Under the pieces are notes generated by a model that did not search any database, had not been told where the DNA came from, and worked only from the letters and a program-made list of their open reading frames with translations. Below are positions 1-8,700 of a stretch of 64,000 bases of DNA, piece after piece. A program made the position numbers and the translations under genes. Every line of letters starts with the position of its first letter. Position 1 is the stretch's first letter. Source of the DNA: Ectobacillus polymachus (GTDB lineage: Bacteria > Bacillota > Bacilli > Bacillales > Bacillaceae_G); contig NZ_JBLREB010000001.1 in NCBI RefSeq assembly GCF_048159605.1, positions 496,001-560,000 on the forward strand, in the 5' to 3' direction.

Positions 1-498
1 ATCGGATATATGGCGCAATCGGATGCTTTGTATGCAACTTTAACAGCTGAAGAAAATTTGAAGTTTTTCGCTTCGCTTTTTAAACTAAATAAACAAGAAC
101 AGAAATCTCGGATTGCCTATGCATCAGGTGTTGTAAATCTTACGAATGAATTATCAAAAAAAGTATCTGCATATTCTGGGGGAATGAAACGCCGTTTATC
201 TCTCGCGATTGCATTGATTCAGGATCCTGCTATTCTTATTTTAGATGAGCCTACAGTTGGAATTGATCCAGAATTAAGAAAAGCAATTTGGGAAGAGCTG
301 AAACGTTTGAAAGAAGAAAAAGGAAAAACGATTATTATTACAACGCATGTTATGGATGAGGCTGACAAGTGCGACAATCTAGCCATGGTTCGTGAAGGGC
401 GTATTATTACAAGTGGATCACCAGAGGAATTAAAGGCTTTATATAAGGTAAACAGTTTAGAGGAAGTATTCATGCAGGCTGGAGGTGTAAATCAATGA
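1..498 (+). CDS. ABC transporter ATP-binding protein (5' end outside window)
   Basis: The reading frame is open from the first base, so the gene starts upstream and only its C-terminal 165 codons are visible. Walker A is therefore missing from view. Visible motifs are the ABC signature (SGGMKRRLSLAIAL), Walker B with catalytic Glu (AILILDEPTVGID) and the switch His (TTHVMDEAD). This pattern fits the drug/ABC-2 exporter ATPases (DrrA/CcmA type). The stop overlaps the start of the permease gene by 4 bases (ATGA), so the two are translationally coupled and probably form one exporter. The substrate cannot be told from sequence. Confidence 0.93.
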   Translation: MGYMAQSDALYATLTAEENLKFFASLFKLNKQEQKSRIAYASGVVNLTNELSKKVSAYSGGMKRRLSLAIALIQDPAILILDEPTVGIDPELRKAIWEELKRLKEEKGKTIIITTHVMDEADKCDNLAMVREGRIITSGSPEELKALYKVNSLEEVFMQAGGVNQ

Positions 499-1547
499 GA
501 ACAGTAGCCTTAATCAAACGAATCATTTTAGAAATGGTAAGGGATAAACGTACATTGGCTTTATTGTTTTTTGCCCCTTTGTTAGTTTTATCACTTATGT
601 ACTTTATTTTTAACAGTACCACCGCGAATCCAACATTAGGTGTATCAAATATTGATAATCATCTTGTCCAAACGTTGCAAAATGCCAACATTGATGTAAA
701 GCAAGAAAGTACCGTAACCGCTGATACTGTTAAAAAAGAAGGCCTGGATGGAATCCTGCAAATGGAAGATGGCAAGTTCAAATTGACATTGAAAAATGAT
801 GATCCCTCCACTGCCAAAGCATTGCAGATGAAGATTACACAAGCTATAGCTTCTCAAGCACAAGCTGCCCAAAATGTGAATATGGTTCAAGCAAATATAA
901 AACAACCAAGCATTGACACACACTATGTGTATGGAAGTAAAGATACTACATTCTTCGATGTATTAGGTCCTGCACTCATTGCATTCTTTGTATTTTTCTT
1001 TGTGTTTCTTATATCAGGAATTGGTTTGTTACGTGAACGTACGACAGGTACGTTAGAGCGTTTAATGGCTACGCCAATTCGCAGAATGGAAATTATATTT
1101 GGCTATTTAATCGGGTACGGAATATTTGCTGTTATTCAAACGATTATCGTTGTTCTATATGCAGTAAAGGTTCTTGATATTACATTGGTAGGTTCTGTAT
1201 GGAATGTAATTTTAGTAAACCTGATTGTAGCTTTTGTAGCGTTATCATTAGGTATACTCTTATCTACCTTTGCATCTTCTGAATTTCAAATGATACAATT
1301 TATACCACTAGTTGTCATCCCACAAGTATTTTTTGCAGGAATTTTTCCGCTAAATGGAATGGCCGCTTGGTTGGTTTCGTTAGGAAAAGTGATGCCACTG
1401 TACTATGCTGCTGATGCTATAAAAGGAGTCATGTACAAAGGTGAAGGATTAGGTGATATAAGTAGGGATATAATGACACTTCTCCTATTCGTGGTTGTAT
1501 TTATCACCTTAAATGTATTTGTCATGAAAAAATATCGAAAACAATGA
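495..1547 (+). CDS. ABC-2 type transporter permease
   Basis: This 350-residue membrane protein has an N-terminal membrane helix (about residues 20-42), a polar external loop (about 45-150) and five or six C-terminal helices (about 160-345). That is the ABC2_membrane_3 (YhgE/DrrB-like) layout. The conserved stretch RERTTGTLERLMATPI before the second helix is typical of ABC-2 permeases. It overlaps the ATPase gene by 4 bases and is followed 36 bases later by a TetR gene, the usual arrangement of a self-regulated drug or lipid exporter. Substrate unknown. Confidence 0.92.
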   Translation: MRTVALIKRIILEMVRDKRTLALLFFAPLLVLSLMYFIFNSTTANPTLGVSNIDNHLVQTLQNANIDVKQESTVTADTVKKEGLDGILQMEDGKFKLTLKNDDPSTAKALQMKITQAIASQAQAAQNVNMVQANIKQPSIDTHYVYGSKDTTFFDVLGPALIAFFVFFFVFLISGIGLLRERTTGTLERLMATPIRRMEIIFGYLIGYGIFAVIQTIIVVLYAVKVLDITLVGSVWNVILVNLIVAFVALSLGILLSTFASSEFQMIQFIPLVVIPQVFFAGIFPLNGMAAWLVSLGKVMPLYYAADAIKGVMYKGEGLGDISRDIMTLLLFVVVFITLNVFVMKKYRKQ

Positions 1548-1583
1548 TCAAGGTCAAACCTTTATACGAAGGTGGTGAACGAA

Positions 1584-2234
1584 ATGTCGGAAAATATTTT
1601 AGATAAAATCATTTCGCAGACAAAATTATCAAAGAAAACGACGGATAAGCAAAAGAAAATAGAAGAAACAGCTATTAAGATGTTTGCAGAAAAGGGCTAT
1701 GCTAACACATCAACGAGTGAAATTGCAAAAGCATCAGGAGTTGCAGAGGGGACCATCTTTCGTCATTACGGAACGAAAGATAATCTATTACTTTCCGTAT
1801 TACTTCCCTTTATAAAAGAGTTAATGCCAGCATTAATGCAAGAAGTAATAGATGAATTTTCACCAAAGAAATTTGATAGTTTTGAAATGTTTCTTAGAGA
1901 ATTATTAAAAAATCGAATGAAATTTATAAAAGAAAACAGAGAAATTTTCAAAATATTAGTAAAAGAACTGTTGTATCGTGATGATCTACGTAAGGAATTT
2001 CTATCCTTTGTAAATAAGGATATCTTTCTGTTCATAGGGAATGTAGTTGATACATTCAAGGAACAAGGAGAGTTGAAAAAACTTCCTACATTAACCATTA
2101 TGAGAATGCTCGGAACTTTTATAGGAGGATATTTCACATCACGATTTATCTTTCTTCCTGATGATTATATCGCTGAAGATGATGTTGAAATCGAGTACAT
2201 GGTTGGATTTATTATGAATGGTTTGAAAGCGTAG
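1584..2234 (+). CDS. TetR/AcrR family transcriptional regulator
   Basis: The 216-residue protein has an N-terminal TetR helix-turn-helix (about residues 20-65) with the typical core AEKGYANTSTSEIAKASGVA followed by GTIFRHYGTKDNLL. The C-terminal ligand domain is family-variable. I chose ATG at 1584 because AAGGTGGTG lies 6-7 bases upstream; a GTG at 1572 in the same frame would place the start inside that ribosome site. It is the third gene of the exporter operon, so it probably represses the operon and responds to the exported compound. That role is inferred from context. Confidence 0.9.
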   Translation: MSENILDKIISQTKLSKKTTDKQKKIEETAIKMFAEKGYANTSTSEIAKASGVAEGTIFRHYGTKDNLLLSVLLPFIKELMPALMQEVIDEFSPKKFDSFEMFLRELLKNRMKFIKENREIFKILVKELLYRDDLRKEFLSFVNKDIFLFIGNVVDTFKEQGELKKLPTLTIMRMLGTFIGGYFTSRFIFLPDDYIAEDDVEIEYMVGFIMNGLKA

Positions 2235-2290
2235 TTTGGAATCTGTTTTTTAGATATGTAGAGTCTTTTTTTCATTTGTAAACAATAAGG

Positions 2291-2335
2291 GAGCTCTTCA
2301 AAGTATTGAAATACTTTGGAGAGCTCTTCTCTTTT
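2291..2335 (+). terminator. Terminator after the exporter/TetR operon
   Basis: An inverted repeat of about 17 bases per arm, with a few bulges (GAGCTCTTCAAAGTATT paired with AATACTTTGGAGAGCTC), is followed by a T-rich tract. It lies between the TetR gene and the convergent SASP gene and may serve both. Confidence 0.75.
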
Positions 2336-2344
2336 AGAGGATTA

Positions 2345-2623
2345 TTAAGGTTTCACGTTTTGACTTTTACGTGATTCTGCTTGTGCATTTTGTTGTTTTA
2401 CTTCTTGTACATTTGTTGCTGTTTCAGGAGCAAACTCTGTAAGATAGGATTGAGATCCACTTTTTGCTTGTGCAGATTGAGCATTCTGTTGTTTTACTTC
2501 TTGCACATTTGTCTCTGATGCAAATTCAGTTGCATATGTTCCTTGTGCAGATTGAGCATTTTGCTTGCGTACTTGTTGTATATCAGTACCAGCAGATGTT
2601 TTGTTCATTTGATTTTGGTTCAT
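2345..2623 (-). CDS. sspE: Gamma-type small acid-soluble spore protein
   Basis: This 92-residue protein is very rich in Gln, Asn, Ala, Ser and Glu. It is built from three diverged repeats ending in a NVQEVKQQNAQ-like segment. TEFASET and TEFAPET match the GPR protease cleavage motif of gamma SASPs. In the family these proteins fill the spore core and are degraded to amino acids at germination. The start at 2623 is set by GGAGGTGAT seven bases upstream; the longer upstream frame is not SASP-like. It is convergent with the TetR gene and monocistronic. Confidence 0.93.
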   Translation of the reverse strand: MNQNQMNKTSAGTDIQQVRKQNAQSAQGTYATEFASETNVQEVKQQNAQSAQAKSGSQSYLTEFAPETATNVQEVKQQNAQAESRKSQNVKP

Positions 2624-2851
2624 TATTATCACCTCCACACAAATAATTTGTCCAGTAGGAGGGGAAATACATACGGTAAATAATTGTATTTTTACCACTA
2701 ATAACTCCAGAGATTCTCCTGTTTGAAAACGCCGTTTTTACCAACAAATCTGAGTACATAAATAATTTCTATGCTATCTCCAATGTATTTTCATGGGGGT
2801 TAAAGAATATGTATAGGAAGGTATATTTTGATAAGGGGAGGATCGTAGCGC

Positions 2852-4732
2852 ATGAAGGTGGAGTCTGAAATCGAGCGAATTGTGAATGTATTAAGTAATG
2901 ATCAATCTCCGGATGGATCATGGCGCTATCCGTTTGAGACCGGTATTTCTACAGACAGTTATATGATCATCTTATTGCGAACATTGGAAATTAATGATGA
3001 AGAATTAATCAAGTCCTTAGTAGAAAGAATTAGCAGTAGACAGGAGCGCAGCGGATCATGGAAGCTATTTCGTGATGAGGAGGAGGGAAATGTATCTGCT
3101 ACGATTGATGCATATTATGCTCTTCTTTATTCAGGATATCGAAATAAGCATGAAAAGGAAATGCAAATGGCAAGACAATTTATCCTATCTAAGGGCGGAA
3201 TTACGAAGGCTCAAATGTTAACAAAAATGATATTAGCTATAACAGGGCAATACGCCTGGCCAAGTGATTTCTTTATCCCCATTGAAGTAATGCTCCTTCC
3301 GCGTTCATTTCCGGTCAACTTTTTTGATTTGTCTGTGTACACAAGATCGAACCTTGCTCCGATTTTGATTCTTGCCAACCATCGATTTAGCATGAAAACA
3401 ATACATTCTCCGGATTTATCTGACCTGTTACAGGAGAGGAAGATGACCATTATTAAAGATTTAGATTTGAATGAAGAGGCCAGATGGCATTCATTTATAA
3501 CAATGATTATGCAAGGGATTCAAACACTTCAAGGTATTCCCGAAGAGCTTCATGAAAACGCTGAAAGACGAGCAGAACAATATATGGTAGAGCGAATTGA
3601 GCCAGACGGAACGTTATACAGTTATTTTAGCTCAACTTTTCTAATGATATTTGCCTTACTAGCTCGGGGCTATTTGAAAAGTCATCCGGTTATTACCCGT
3701 GCAGTGCAGGGATTAAAGTCGATGGTTTCTCGAATTGACGGGAACCTTCATATCCAGTATACGACAGCAACCATTTGGAACACAGCTTTAATCAGTTATG
3801 TCTTGCAAGAAGCAGGCGTTCCTTCTTCATCAAAGGTCATTCAAAAATCGAATCAATATTTACTTTCTCGCCAACATAATAAATACGGTGACTGGGCGAT
3901 TCATAATCCAAATATACAGCCAGGTGGTTGGGGATTTTCAAACATTAACACGATTAACCCTGACGTGGACGACTCAACTGCTGCACTAAGAGCGATTCGA
4001 ACATTTGCAACAGAACAGACTCTTTATCAAAAATCATGGGACCTTGGAATCAAATGGGTTATTTCCATGCAAAACAGAGACGGTGGATGGCCTGCATTTG
4101 AAAAAAACGTTGACAAACAATTTCTTACATCGTTGCCTATTGAGGGCGGGGAAGACCTACTAATTGATCCTTCGACAGCTGATTTAACGGGAAGGACATT
4201 GCATTTTTTAGGAAGCAGCACACGATTGAACTTGCATCATCAAATGATCAAACGTGGAGTAGACTGGCTTCTGCACAATCAAAAAGAAGACGGTTCTTGG
4301 CATGGACGATGGGGAATATGTTATCTTTATGGGACTTGGGCAGCCGTAACAGGCATGTCCGCTATTGGAATGTCATCGGATCGTCCCGCCATGCAAAAGG
4401 CGGTGAAATGGCTATACGAAATCCAGAATGCGGATGGTGGATGGGGAGAATCCTGTAAAAGTGATTTAGAAAAAAAGTATGTACCATTAGGAGTGAGTAC
4501 ACGTACGCATACTGCATGGGCGCTAGATGCCTTACTTGCTGCCTCAATGAAAATTTCACCTGAAATCGAACGGGGTGTAAAGTTTTTAGTAGACAAAAAG
4601 CAGGAAGATTGGACGACTAACTATCCAAAAGGAAGGGGAGTAGCAGGAGCGTTCTATATCCATTATCATAGTTACGAGTATATTTGGCCGTTATTGGCAT
4701 TAGCTCATTATAAACAGAAAATGAATGAATAA
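2852..4732 (+). CDS. sqhC: Squalene-hopene / sporulenol cyclase
   Basis: This 626-residue terpene cyclase is of normal family length (about 620-640). The catalytic acid motif DXDD is seen as NPDVDDSTAALRA near residue 370. Several QW repeats are present (QSPDGSW, NRDGGWPAF, KEDGSWHGRW, NADGGWGES). In Bacillus subtilis the homologue cyclises C35 terpenes into sporulenes; in other species it makes hopene from squalene. The substrate here is not decided by sequence. AAGGGGAGG precedes the ATG by about 10 bases. It stands alone on the plus strand, convergent with the membrane gene at 4745. Confidence 0.94.
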   Translation: MKVESEIERIVNVLSNDQSPDGSWRYPFETGISTDSYMIILLRTLEINDEELIKSLVERISSRQERSGSWKLFRDEEEGNVSATIDAYYALLYSGYRNKHEKEMQMARQFILSKGGITKAQMLTKMILAITGQYAWPSDFFIPIEVMLLPRSFPVNFFDLSVYTRSNLAPILILANHRFSMKTIHSPDLSDLLQERKMTIIKDLDLNEEARWHSFITMIMQGIQTLQGIPEELHENAERRAEQYMVERIEPDGTLYSYFSSTFLMIFALLARGYLKSHPVITRAVQGLKSMVSRIDGNLHIQYTTATIWNTALISYVLQEAGVPSSSKVIQKSNQYLLSRQHNKYGDWAIHNPNIQPGGWGFSNINTINPDVDDSTAALRAIRTFATEQTLYQKSWDLGIKWVISMQNRDGGWPAFEKNVDKQFLTSLPIEGGEDLLIDPSTADLTGRTLHFLGSSTRLNLHHQMIKRGVDWLLHNQKEDGSWHGRWGICYLYGTWAAVTGMSAIGMSSDRPAMQKAVKWLYEIQNADGGWGESCKSDLEKKYVPLGVSTRTHTAWALDALLAASMKISPEIERGVKFLVDKKQEDWTTNYPKGRGVAGAFYIHYHSYEYIWPLLALAHYKQKMNE

Positions 4733-4744
4733 ATTCATCGTACG

Positions 4745-5203
4745 TTATTGAAACCATCGATAAAGTTTCCATAATAGAAGCATGAAAATTATGTATCCGA
4801 AAAAGGAATAAGAATGATGCCATGCATCGCTATGGGTAAACCATCCTACATTCTCCGTAATTTGTTCGGAAATACTTATACAAAGTCCAATCAAAACGAT
4901 AAATAGGATTCTTGAAAATGTATCCAATATGTTTGCAATCCATAAAAAGAGCGTAGTAAAAATAGGCAATATCAATAATGTAAAAGCAACATTAATGGTA
5001 AATATATTTGGGAATGGTCTTACTGGAAAGGCATACAAGTGCCTCCCGACAAACAATAAGTCTAAATACGTTCCGATGAAACAAGAGAAAATAATAGTAG
5101 CTACAAAGGCCTTACTCGTCGTCTGCTTCTTCTCGGAGTAGGATATTTTTTTTTGCGAGAATGGCAAGTTCAATTTTTTCAAGCGTTTTGCAGTATTCAT
5201 CAT
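4745..5203 (-). CDS. CBO0543-like integral membrane protein
   Basis: The 152-residue protein has a short basic N-terminus and four or five hydrophobic helices. It contains the sequence GRHLYAFPVRPFP after helix 1, as in the CBO0543 family of Bacillaceae membrane proteins of unknown function. Two tandem ATGs (5203, 5200) follow GGGGAG. An in-frame ATG at 5215 also has a possible ribosome site, so the start is uncertain by a few codons. Its 5' end overlaps the 3' end of the yppC-like gene by roughly 90 bases in another frame, which suggests translational coupling. Confidence 0.7.
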   Translation of the reverse strand: MMNTAKRLKKLNLPFSQKKISYSEKKQTTSKAFVATIIFSCFIGTYLDLLFVGRHLYAFPVRPFPNIFTINVAFTLLILPIFTTLFLWIANILDTFSRILFIVLIGLCISISEQITENVGWFTHSDAWHHSYSFFGYIIFMLLLWKLYRWFQ

Positions 5204-6302
5204 AAATCTCCCCATCTGTATGATCTCCCTTATCGATTAAGTAGTCAATGATGCGCCAATCTTCGAACCAGTCTACGCTTTCCGCCTCTTCATGATTCAG
5301 ATCTTTCCACGCGTATAGTAATTGCGGACTATATAAACGATCTGCGCCTTTTCTTAACTGGCATTTTTTTATCCGTCGTTTATAAAATGCGCGGGAGAAG
5401 GATTCGTTTACATCATTAAACAAATGCTGCCAGTAGTCTTTTCGCGAACCGGTATGTGGATGATCCTGTGCCCAATCGACTACTCCTGTTAAGATGTTCT
5501 TACGGCGAAACAGCAGCGAGTATAGTCGCTTGCCGAGCAAAATCCGTTCATGAAGGGAGGTGAAATGCGTCATCGTATCACCGACTAGCATCGTCTCTTG
5601 TTCGGTTTTATCTTTATAGAATGGAAAAAGAATATGATTAAAACGAAAAAAATCATAAAGTTTAAATCCCATACTATTTAGTACGGTCTTTTTAAAATGG
5701 GCATTTTGAACGATCCTTTTTTCTAAATAGCTTTGTTCATTAATAACAGTTGCAATAGCTAATGTATAGGGGTCGCCTGTTCTCCAAAAATGGTTCCACA
5801 TCGTTTCCATAAACGTGGATACATTGAGTATAGGTAGAAGATGAAACAGTTTTTTGGATCGTTTGATACTTTGTTCATATAATAAAAATTGTGGAAACAC
5901 ATCCTGGAAGATTAACCAATTTCCTCGTTCTAAAAACGAAAAGAAGGTAAGTTGATCTTGTTCGGACAAGAGTTTAGTATATAACTCACCTTTTAAATCT
6001 GTCATATTCCAACCGCCATTACGCGATACCATATGTCCTAGTAGTGCCCAATGTATTTCTGGATGGCGGATATAAAACTGATAATAAGCTTGCGTTCGCG
6101 TCACATTATTTTTGTTGTGTTGTCTTGTTTGTTCTTTAATTGTATGAATGAGCATTCTCTCTTCATCCGTTAACTCCCACATTTCTACAGAAGTTTGTTT
6201 ATTTCTCCCTTTTTTCTTTAATTCATTTTTTACATCTAATAGAGAATGTGAAGTCGTGCTAGAAAAGCTGTTCCAATTTTTTCTCCGGCCGCTTTGGTGC
6301 AT
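5112..6302 (-). CDS. yppC: DUF2515 family protein (YppC-like)
   Basis: This 396-residue soluble protein resembles B. subtilis YppC (DUF2515). Family-type segments are the N-terminal LTDEERMLIHTIKEQTRQHN and an aromatic-rich middle with RNGGWNMTDLKG. There is no signal peptide or membrane helix. ATG at 6302 is preceded by GGAGG seven bases away; the in-frame GTG at 6317 would sit on that ribosome site. The function of the family is unknown. It is followed by, and overlaps, the CBO0543-like membrane gene. Confidence 0.8.
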   Translation of the reverse strand: MHQSGRRKNWNSFSSTTSHSLLDVKNELKKKGRNKQTSVEMWELTDEERMLIHTIKEQTRQHNKNNVTRTQAYYQFYIRHPEIHWALLGHMVSRNGGWNMTDLKGELYTKLLSEQDQLTFFSFLERGNWLIFQDVFPQFLLYEQSIKRSKKLFHLLPILNVSTFMETMWNHFWRTGDPYTLAIATVINEQSYLEKRIVQNAHFKKTVLNSMGFKLYDFFRFNHILFPFYKDKTEQETMLVGDTMTHFTSLHERILLGKRLYSLLFRRKNILTGVVDWAQDHPHTGSRKDYWQHLFNDVNESFSRAFYKRRIKKCQLRKGADRLYSPQLLYAWKDLNHEEAESVDWFEDWRIIDYLIDKGDHTDGEIYDEYCKTLEKIELAILAKKNILLREEADDE

Positions 6303-6588
6303 CCATCTTCCTCCCACTTCATGGCGAATACGTTATTGTAGCAGCCATTACGTGATTTCAATCTTTTCATTTACAGATCGTCTACCATCATTCTATTACG
6401 AATGTTAGGAATAAATGATGAACGTTTTTTTGTTGTGTAAGAGAGAAGGAAAAATAATGAATACTGCGGAAATATAACAAATGGTATCATAAATGGTTTA
6501 ACCCTTAGCGAAAAAATGAAAACGCATTCAAGTGTGAAACAATGATTGCCTGCTCATTCTAAATGATCACATCAAGTATTTTAAAATT

Positions 6589-8484
6589 ATGAAAAAGTGT
6601 GGTGGAGGTATGATAATCAAAAGTAATTTGGTAGAAAACTTGCACGTACATGAGGATGGCACCATTTACATAGATGACGACCGCTCGATTTTAATTTCCA
6701 TTTCCGCATTTGGGACACTTAGAAGAGATTTAATTAAAAACATTGGGAATGAGAGGATGAAAGGCTTTTTAATCCGCTATGGCTGGGAGCTTGGTCAGCA
6801 AGATGCAAAAAGAATCCAAAAGCAGAATTTGAATTCAATCAGAGAAGTGATTGAATATGGTCCCATTCTACATACGATGAAAGGACATGTAATAGCAAAG
6901 TCTACAAAACTTGAAGTGAAATCAGAAAATGAGAAAATATCGATACATATGGAGGGAACCTGGAAGAATTCCTATGAGGCGAAAGAGCATCTTAGGCAGT
7001 TTGGTCTTTCGGAAACACCCGTTTGCTATACGTTAATCGGATATGCGAGTGGATATCTTTCTTATATTTGCAAGCAGACGGTTATTTTTAAAGAATTATC
7101 CTGCCATGCAGCGGGTAGCAATGAATGCAATTGGGTGGGAAAATCACTTGATTATTGGAATGGAGAAGTCGATCATGAACTTCAATTTTATAAGGAGTCA
7201 CCAATCGTAAAAGAATTGGAAGAGACTTATGAAAAACTTCTGGAGGAACGGAATAATCTCACGAAAACGAATACCATCCACACAAAATTAACAGAGGAGA
7301 TTTTAAAAGGAAACGATCTGGAATCTATTGCAAATGTCGTTTACGATGCCATATCTATACCTGTATTAGTTGAGGATATGAAACATAAACTGCTAGCGAA
7401 TGCAGGCCTTTCCTCTTCGAAATTAAAGGATATAAATGAAGAATTTGATAATCAGAAGCTGATGACGGAACAAAATAGACAAGTTTATTATCAAACAAAG
7501 CTCATAAAATTAGACCATCACAGTCGGCTGATTACCCCTATATTCTTGCAAGGAAAAATTATTGGGTATTGCTCTTTTATTTATATAGATCATCAAACCA
7601 TTGATTTGAATACTCATCAAATGATAATAGAACGTATATCTTCTGTTTGTTCCCTTTTTCTTTTGAATGAGAAAACAAAGTTCATAGCAGCGCAGCGAAT
7701 GAAGGGGCATTTTCTTGATGAAATTTTGAGGGGGGAACAAACGGAAGATGAAATCATAAGACGCGGCAGTTTTATTCATCTCGATCTCACTGAGCCTTAT
7801 TGGATTATCACAGTTACCTATCAAAATCAGGAAAATAATTTAAAAAAAGAGCTGGCCTTTCATGAAGAGGTGCTTGAAGCAACTTCTAGATATTTTACAA
7901 ACAAAAATATAATAATAGGCCACCGTGCTAGCAGTGTTGTTTTGCTCGTTATGAAAAGCTACATCTATCAGGAAGGAATTGAAAGCTTCTGTAATCAATA
8001 TTTGCGTTTTCTTTCCGATACTTTTCTTTCCACTCATTTTCGTGCAGGTATTAGTAAAGAGGCGGATCAAATTGGAAAGGCTGCGGACACTTATAATGAA
8101 GCACTTACAGCTTTACGAATGACAACAGGTACTAACAAGGTTATGTCGTTTGACATGCTAGGTGTTATCGGTCCGTTAATTAATCAAAATAATAAAAATG
8201 AGATACAACGAATTGCTAGGCATATACTGGAACCACTGATAGAGAAGTTTGATAGTAAAAGCTTAGATTTACTAAAAACTCTTTACGTCTTTCTTTTAAA
8301 CGGAGGAAATTTGGAACAAACAGCTGCTGATATCACTTTGTCACTTAGCGGCTTACGATATCGCCTTTCTAGAATTGAAAGCTTACTTGGCAAGGATCTC
8401 AGAAATCCCTTTTATAACCATCAGTTATTATTATCAATCCAGTCTTTAATTCTTACAGGTGCATTAGTGCTTGATAATATATAG
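6589..8484 (+). CDS. Chimeric XylR_N/V4R/PucR-type aromatic regulator
   Basis: The 631-residue regulator lies immediately upstream of the phenol operon in the same direction. Residues about 35-115 match XylR_N, the aromatic-sensing domain of XylR/DmpR (FGTLRRDLIKNIGNERMKGF). Residues about 130-205 are a V4R domain with conserved GYASGYLSYICKQ and Cys residues. The middle looks GAF/PucR-like. The C-terminal 60 residues form a PucR/CdaR helix-turn-helix (NLEQTAADITLSLSGLRYRL). The AAA+ sigma-54 activation domain of XylR is absent, so it should act with ordinary polymerase. ATG 6589 lacks a clear ribosome site. ATG 6610 has GGTGGAGGT directly abutting it. The start is uncertain. Confidence 0.85.
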   Translation: MKKCGGGMIIKSNLVENLHVHEDGTIYIDDDRSILISISAFGTLRRDLIKNIGNERMKGFLIRYGWELGQQDAKRIQKQNLNSIREVIEYGPILHTMKGHVIAKSTKLEVKSENEKISIHMEGTWKNSYEAKEHLRQFGLSETPVCYTLIGYASGYLSYICKQTVIFKELSCHAAGSNECNWVGKSLDYWNGEVDHELQFYKESPIVKELEETYEKLLEERNNLTKTNTIHTKLTEEILKGNDLESIANVVYDAISIPVLVEDMKHKLLANAGLSSSKLKDINEEFDNQKLMTEQNRQVYYQTKLIKLDHHSRLITPIFLQGKIIGYCSFIYIDHQTIDLNTHQMIIERISSVCSLFLLNEKTKFIAAQRMKGHFLDEILRGEQTEDEIIRRGSFIHLDLTEPYWIITVTYQNQENNLKKELAFHEEVLEATSRYFTNKNIIIGHRASSVVLLVMKSYIYQEGIESFCNQYLRFLSDTFLSTHFRAGISKEADQIGKAADTYNEALTALRMTTGTNKVMSFDMLGVIGPLINQNNKNEIQRIARHILEPLIEKFDSKSLDLLKTLYVFLLNGGNLEQTAADITLSLSGLRYRLSRIESLLGKDLRNPFYNHQLLLSIQSLILTGALVLDNI

Positions 8485-8520
8485 ATGAAAACCACTTGCA
8501 TTGTATGGAATTTCCCTTTT

Positions 8521-8551
8521 AGGACCTCATCATTGAGGCCTTTTTATTTTT
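8521..8551 (+). terminator. Terminator after the regulator gene
   Basis: The hairpin AGGACCTCA / TGAGGCCT (one bulge) is followed by a run of T. It separates the regulator transcript from the phenol operon, so the operon has its own promoter downstream. Confidence 0.75.
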
Positions 8552-8593
8552 CCCTCAAGAAATACTAACAGAAAATGATAGAAAATTCTTATA

Positions 8594-8622
8594 TTTCAAA
8601 CAATTCGTGTTGTTGTTTGAAA
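8594..8622. promoter_or_regulatory. Candidate operator for the phenol operon
   Basis: A perfect 10-bp inverted repeat, TTTCAAACAA and TTGTTTGAAA, is separated by 9 bases. It lies about 80 bases upstream of pheA1 and downstream of the regulator terminator. Its position and symmetry make it the likely binding site of the PucR-type regulator. No sigma-54 -24/-12 motif is visible here, in line with the lack of an AAA+ domain in the regulator. The assignment is inferred. Confidence 0.55.
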
Positions 8623-8700
8623 TTCGATAAATTCGTAACATGGAATCAAGCAATACTTTTCAAACTTTCTAAAAAATGGGATGAGATTAGGGGGAGAAGA

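Noticed and set aside
8575..8700. N-terminal extension of the PheA1 frame (42 codons)
   Set aside because: It is not like any HpaB N-terminus, crosses the candidate operator, and a strong ribosome site precedes ATG 8701.
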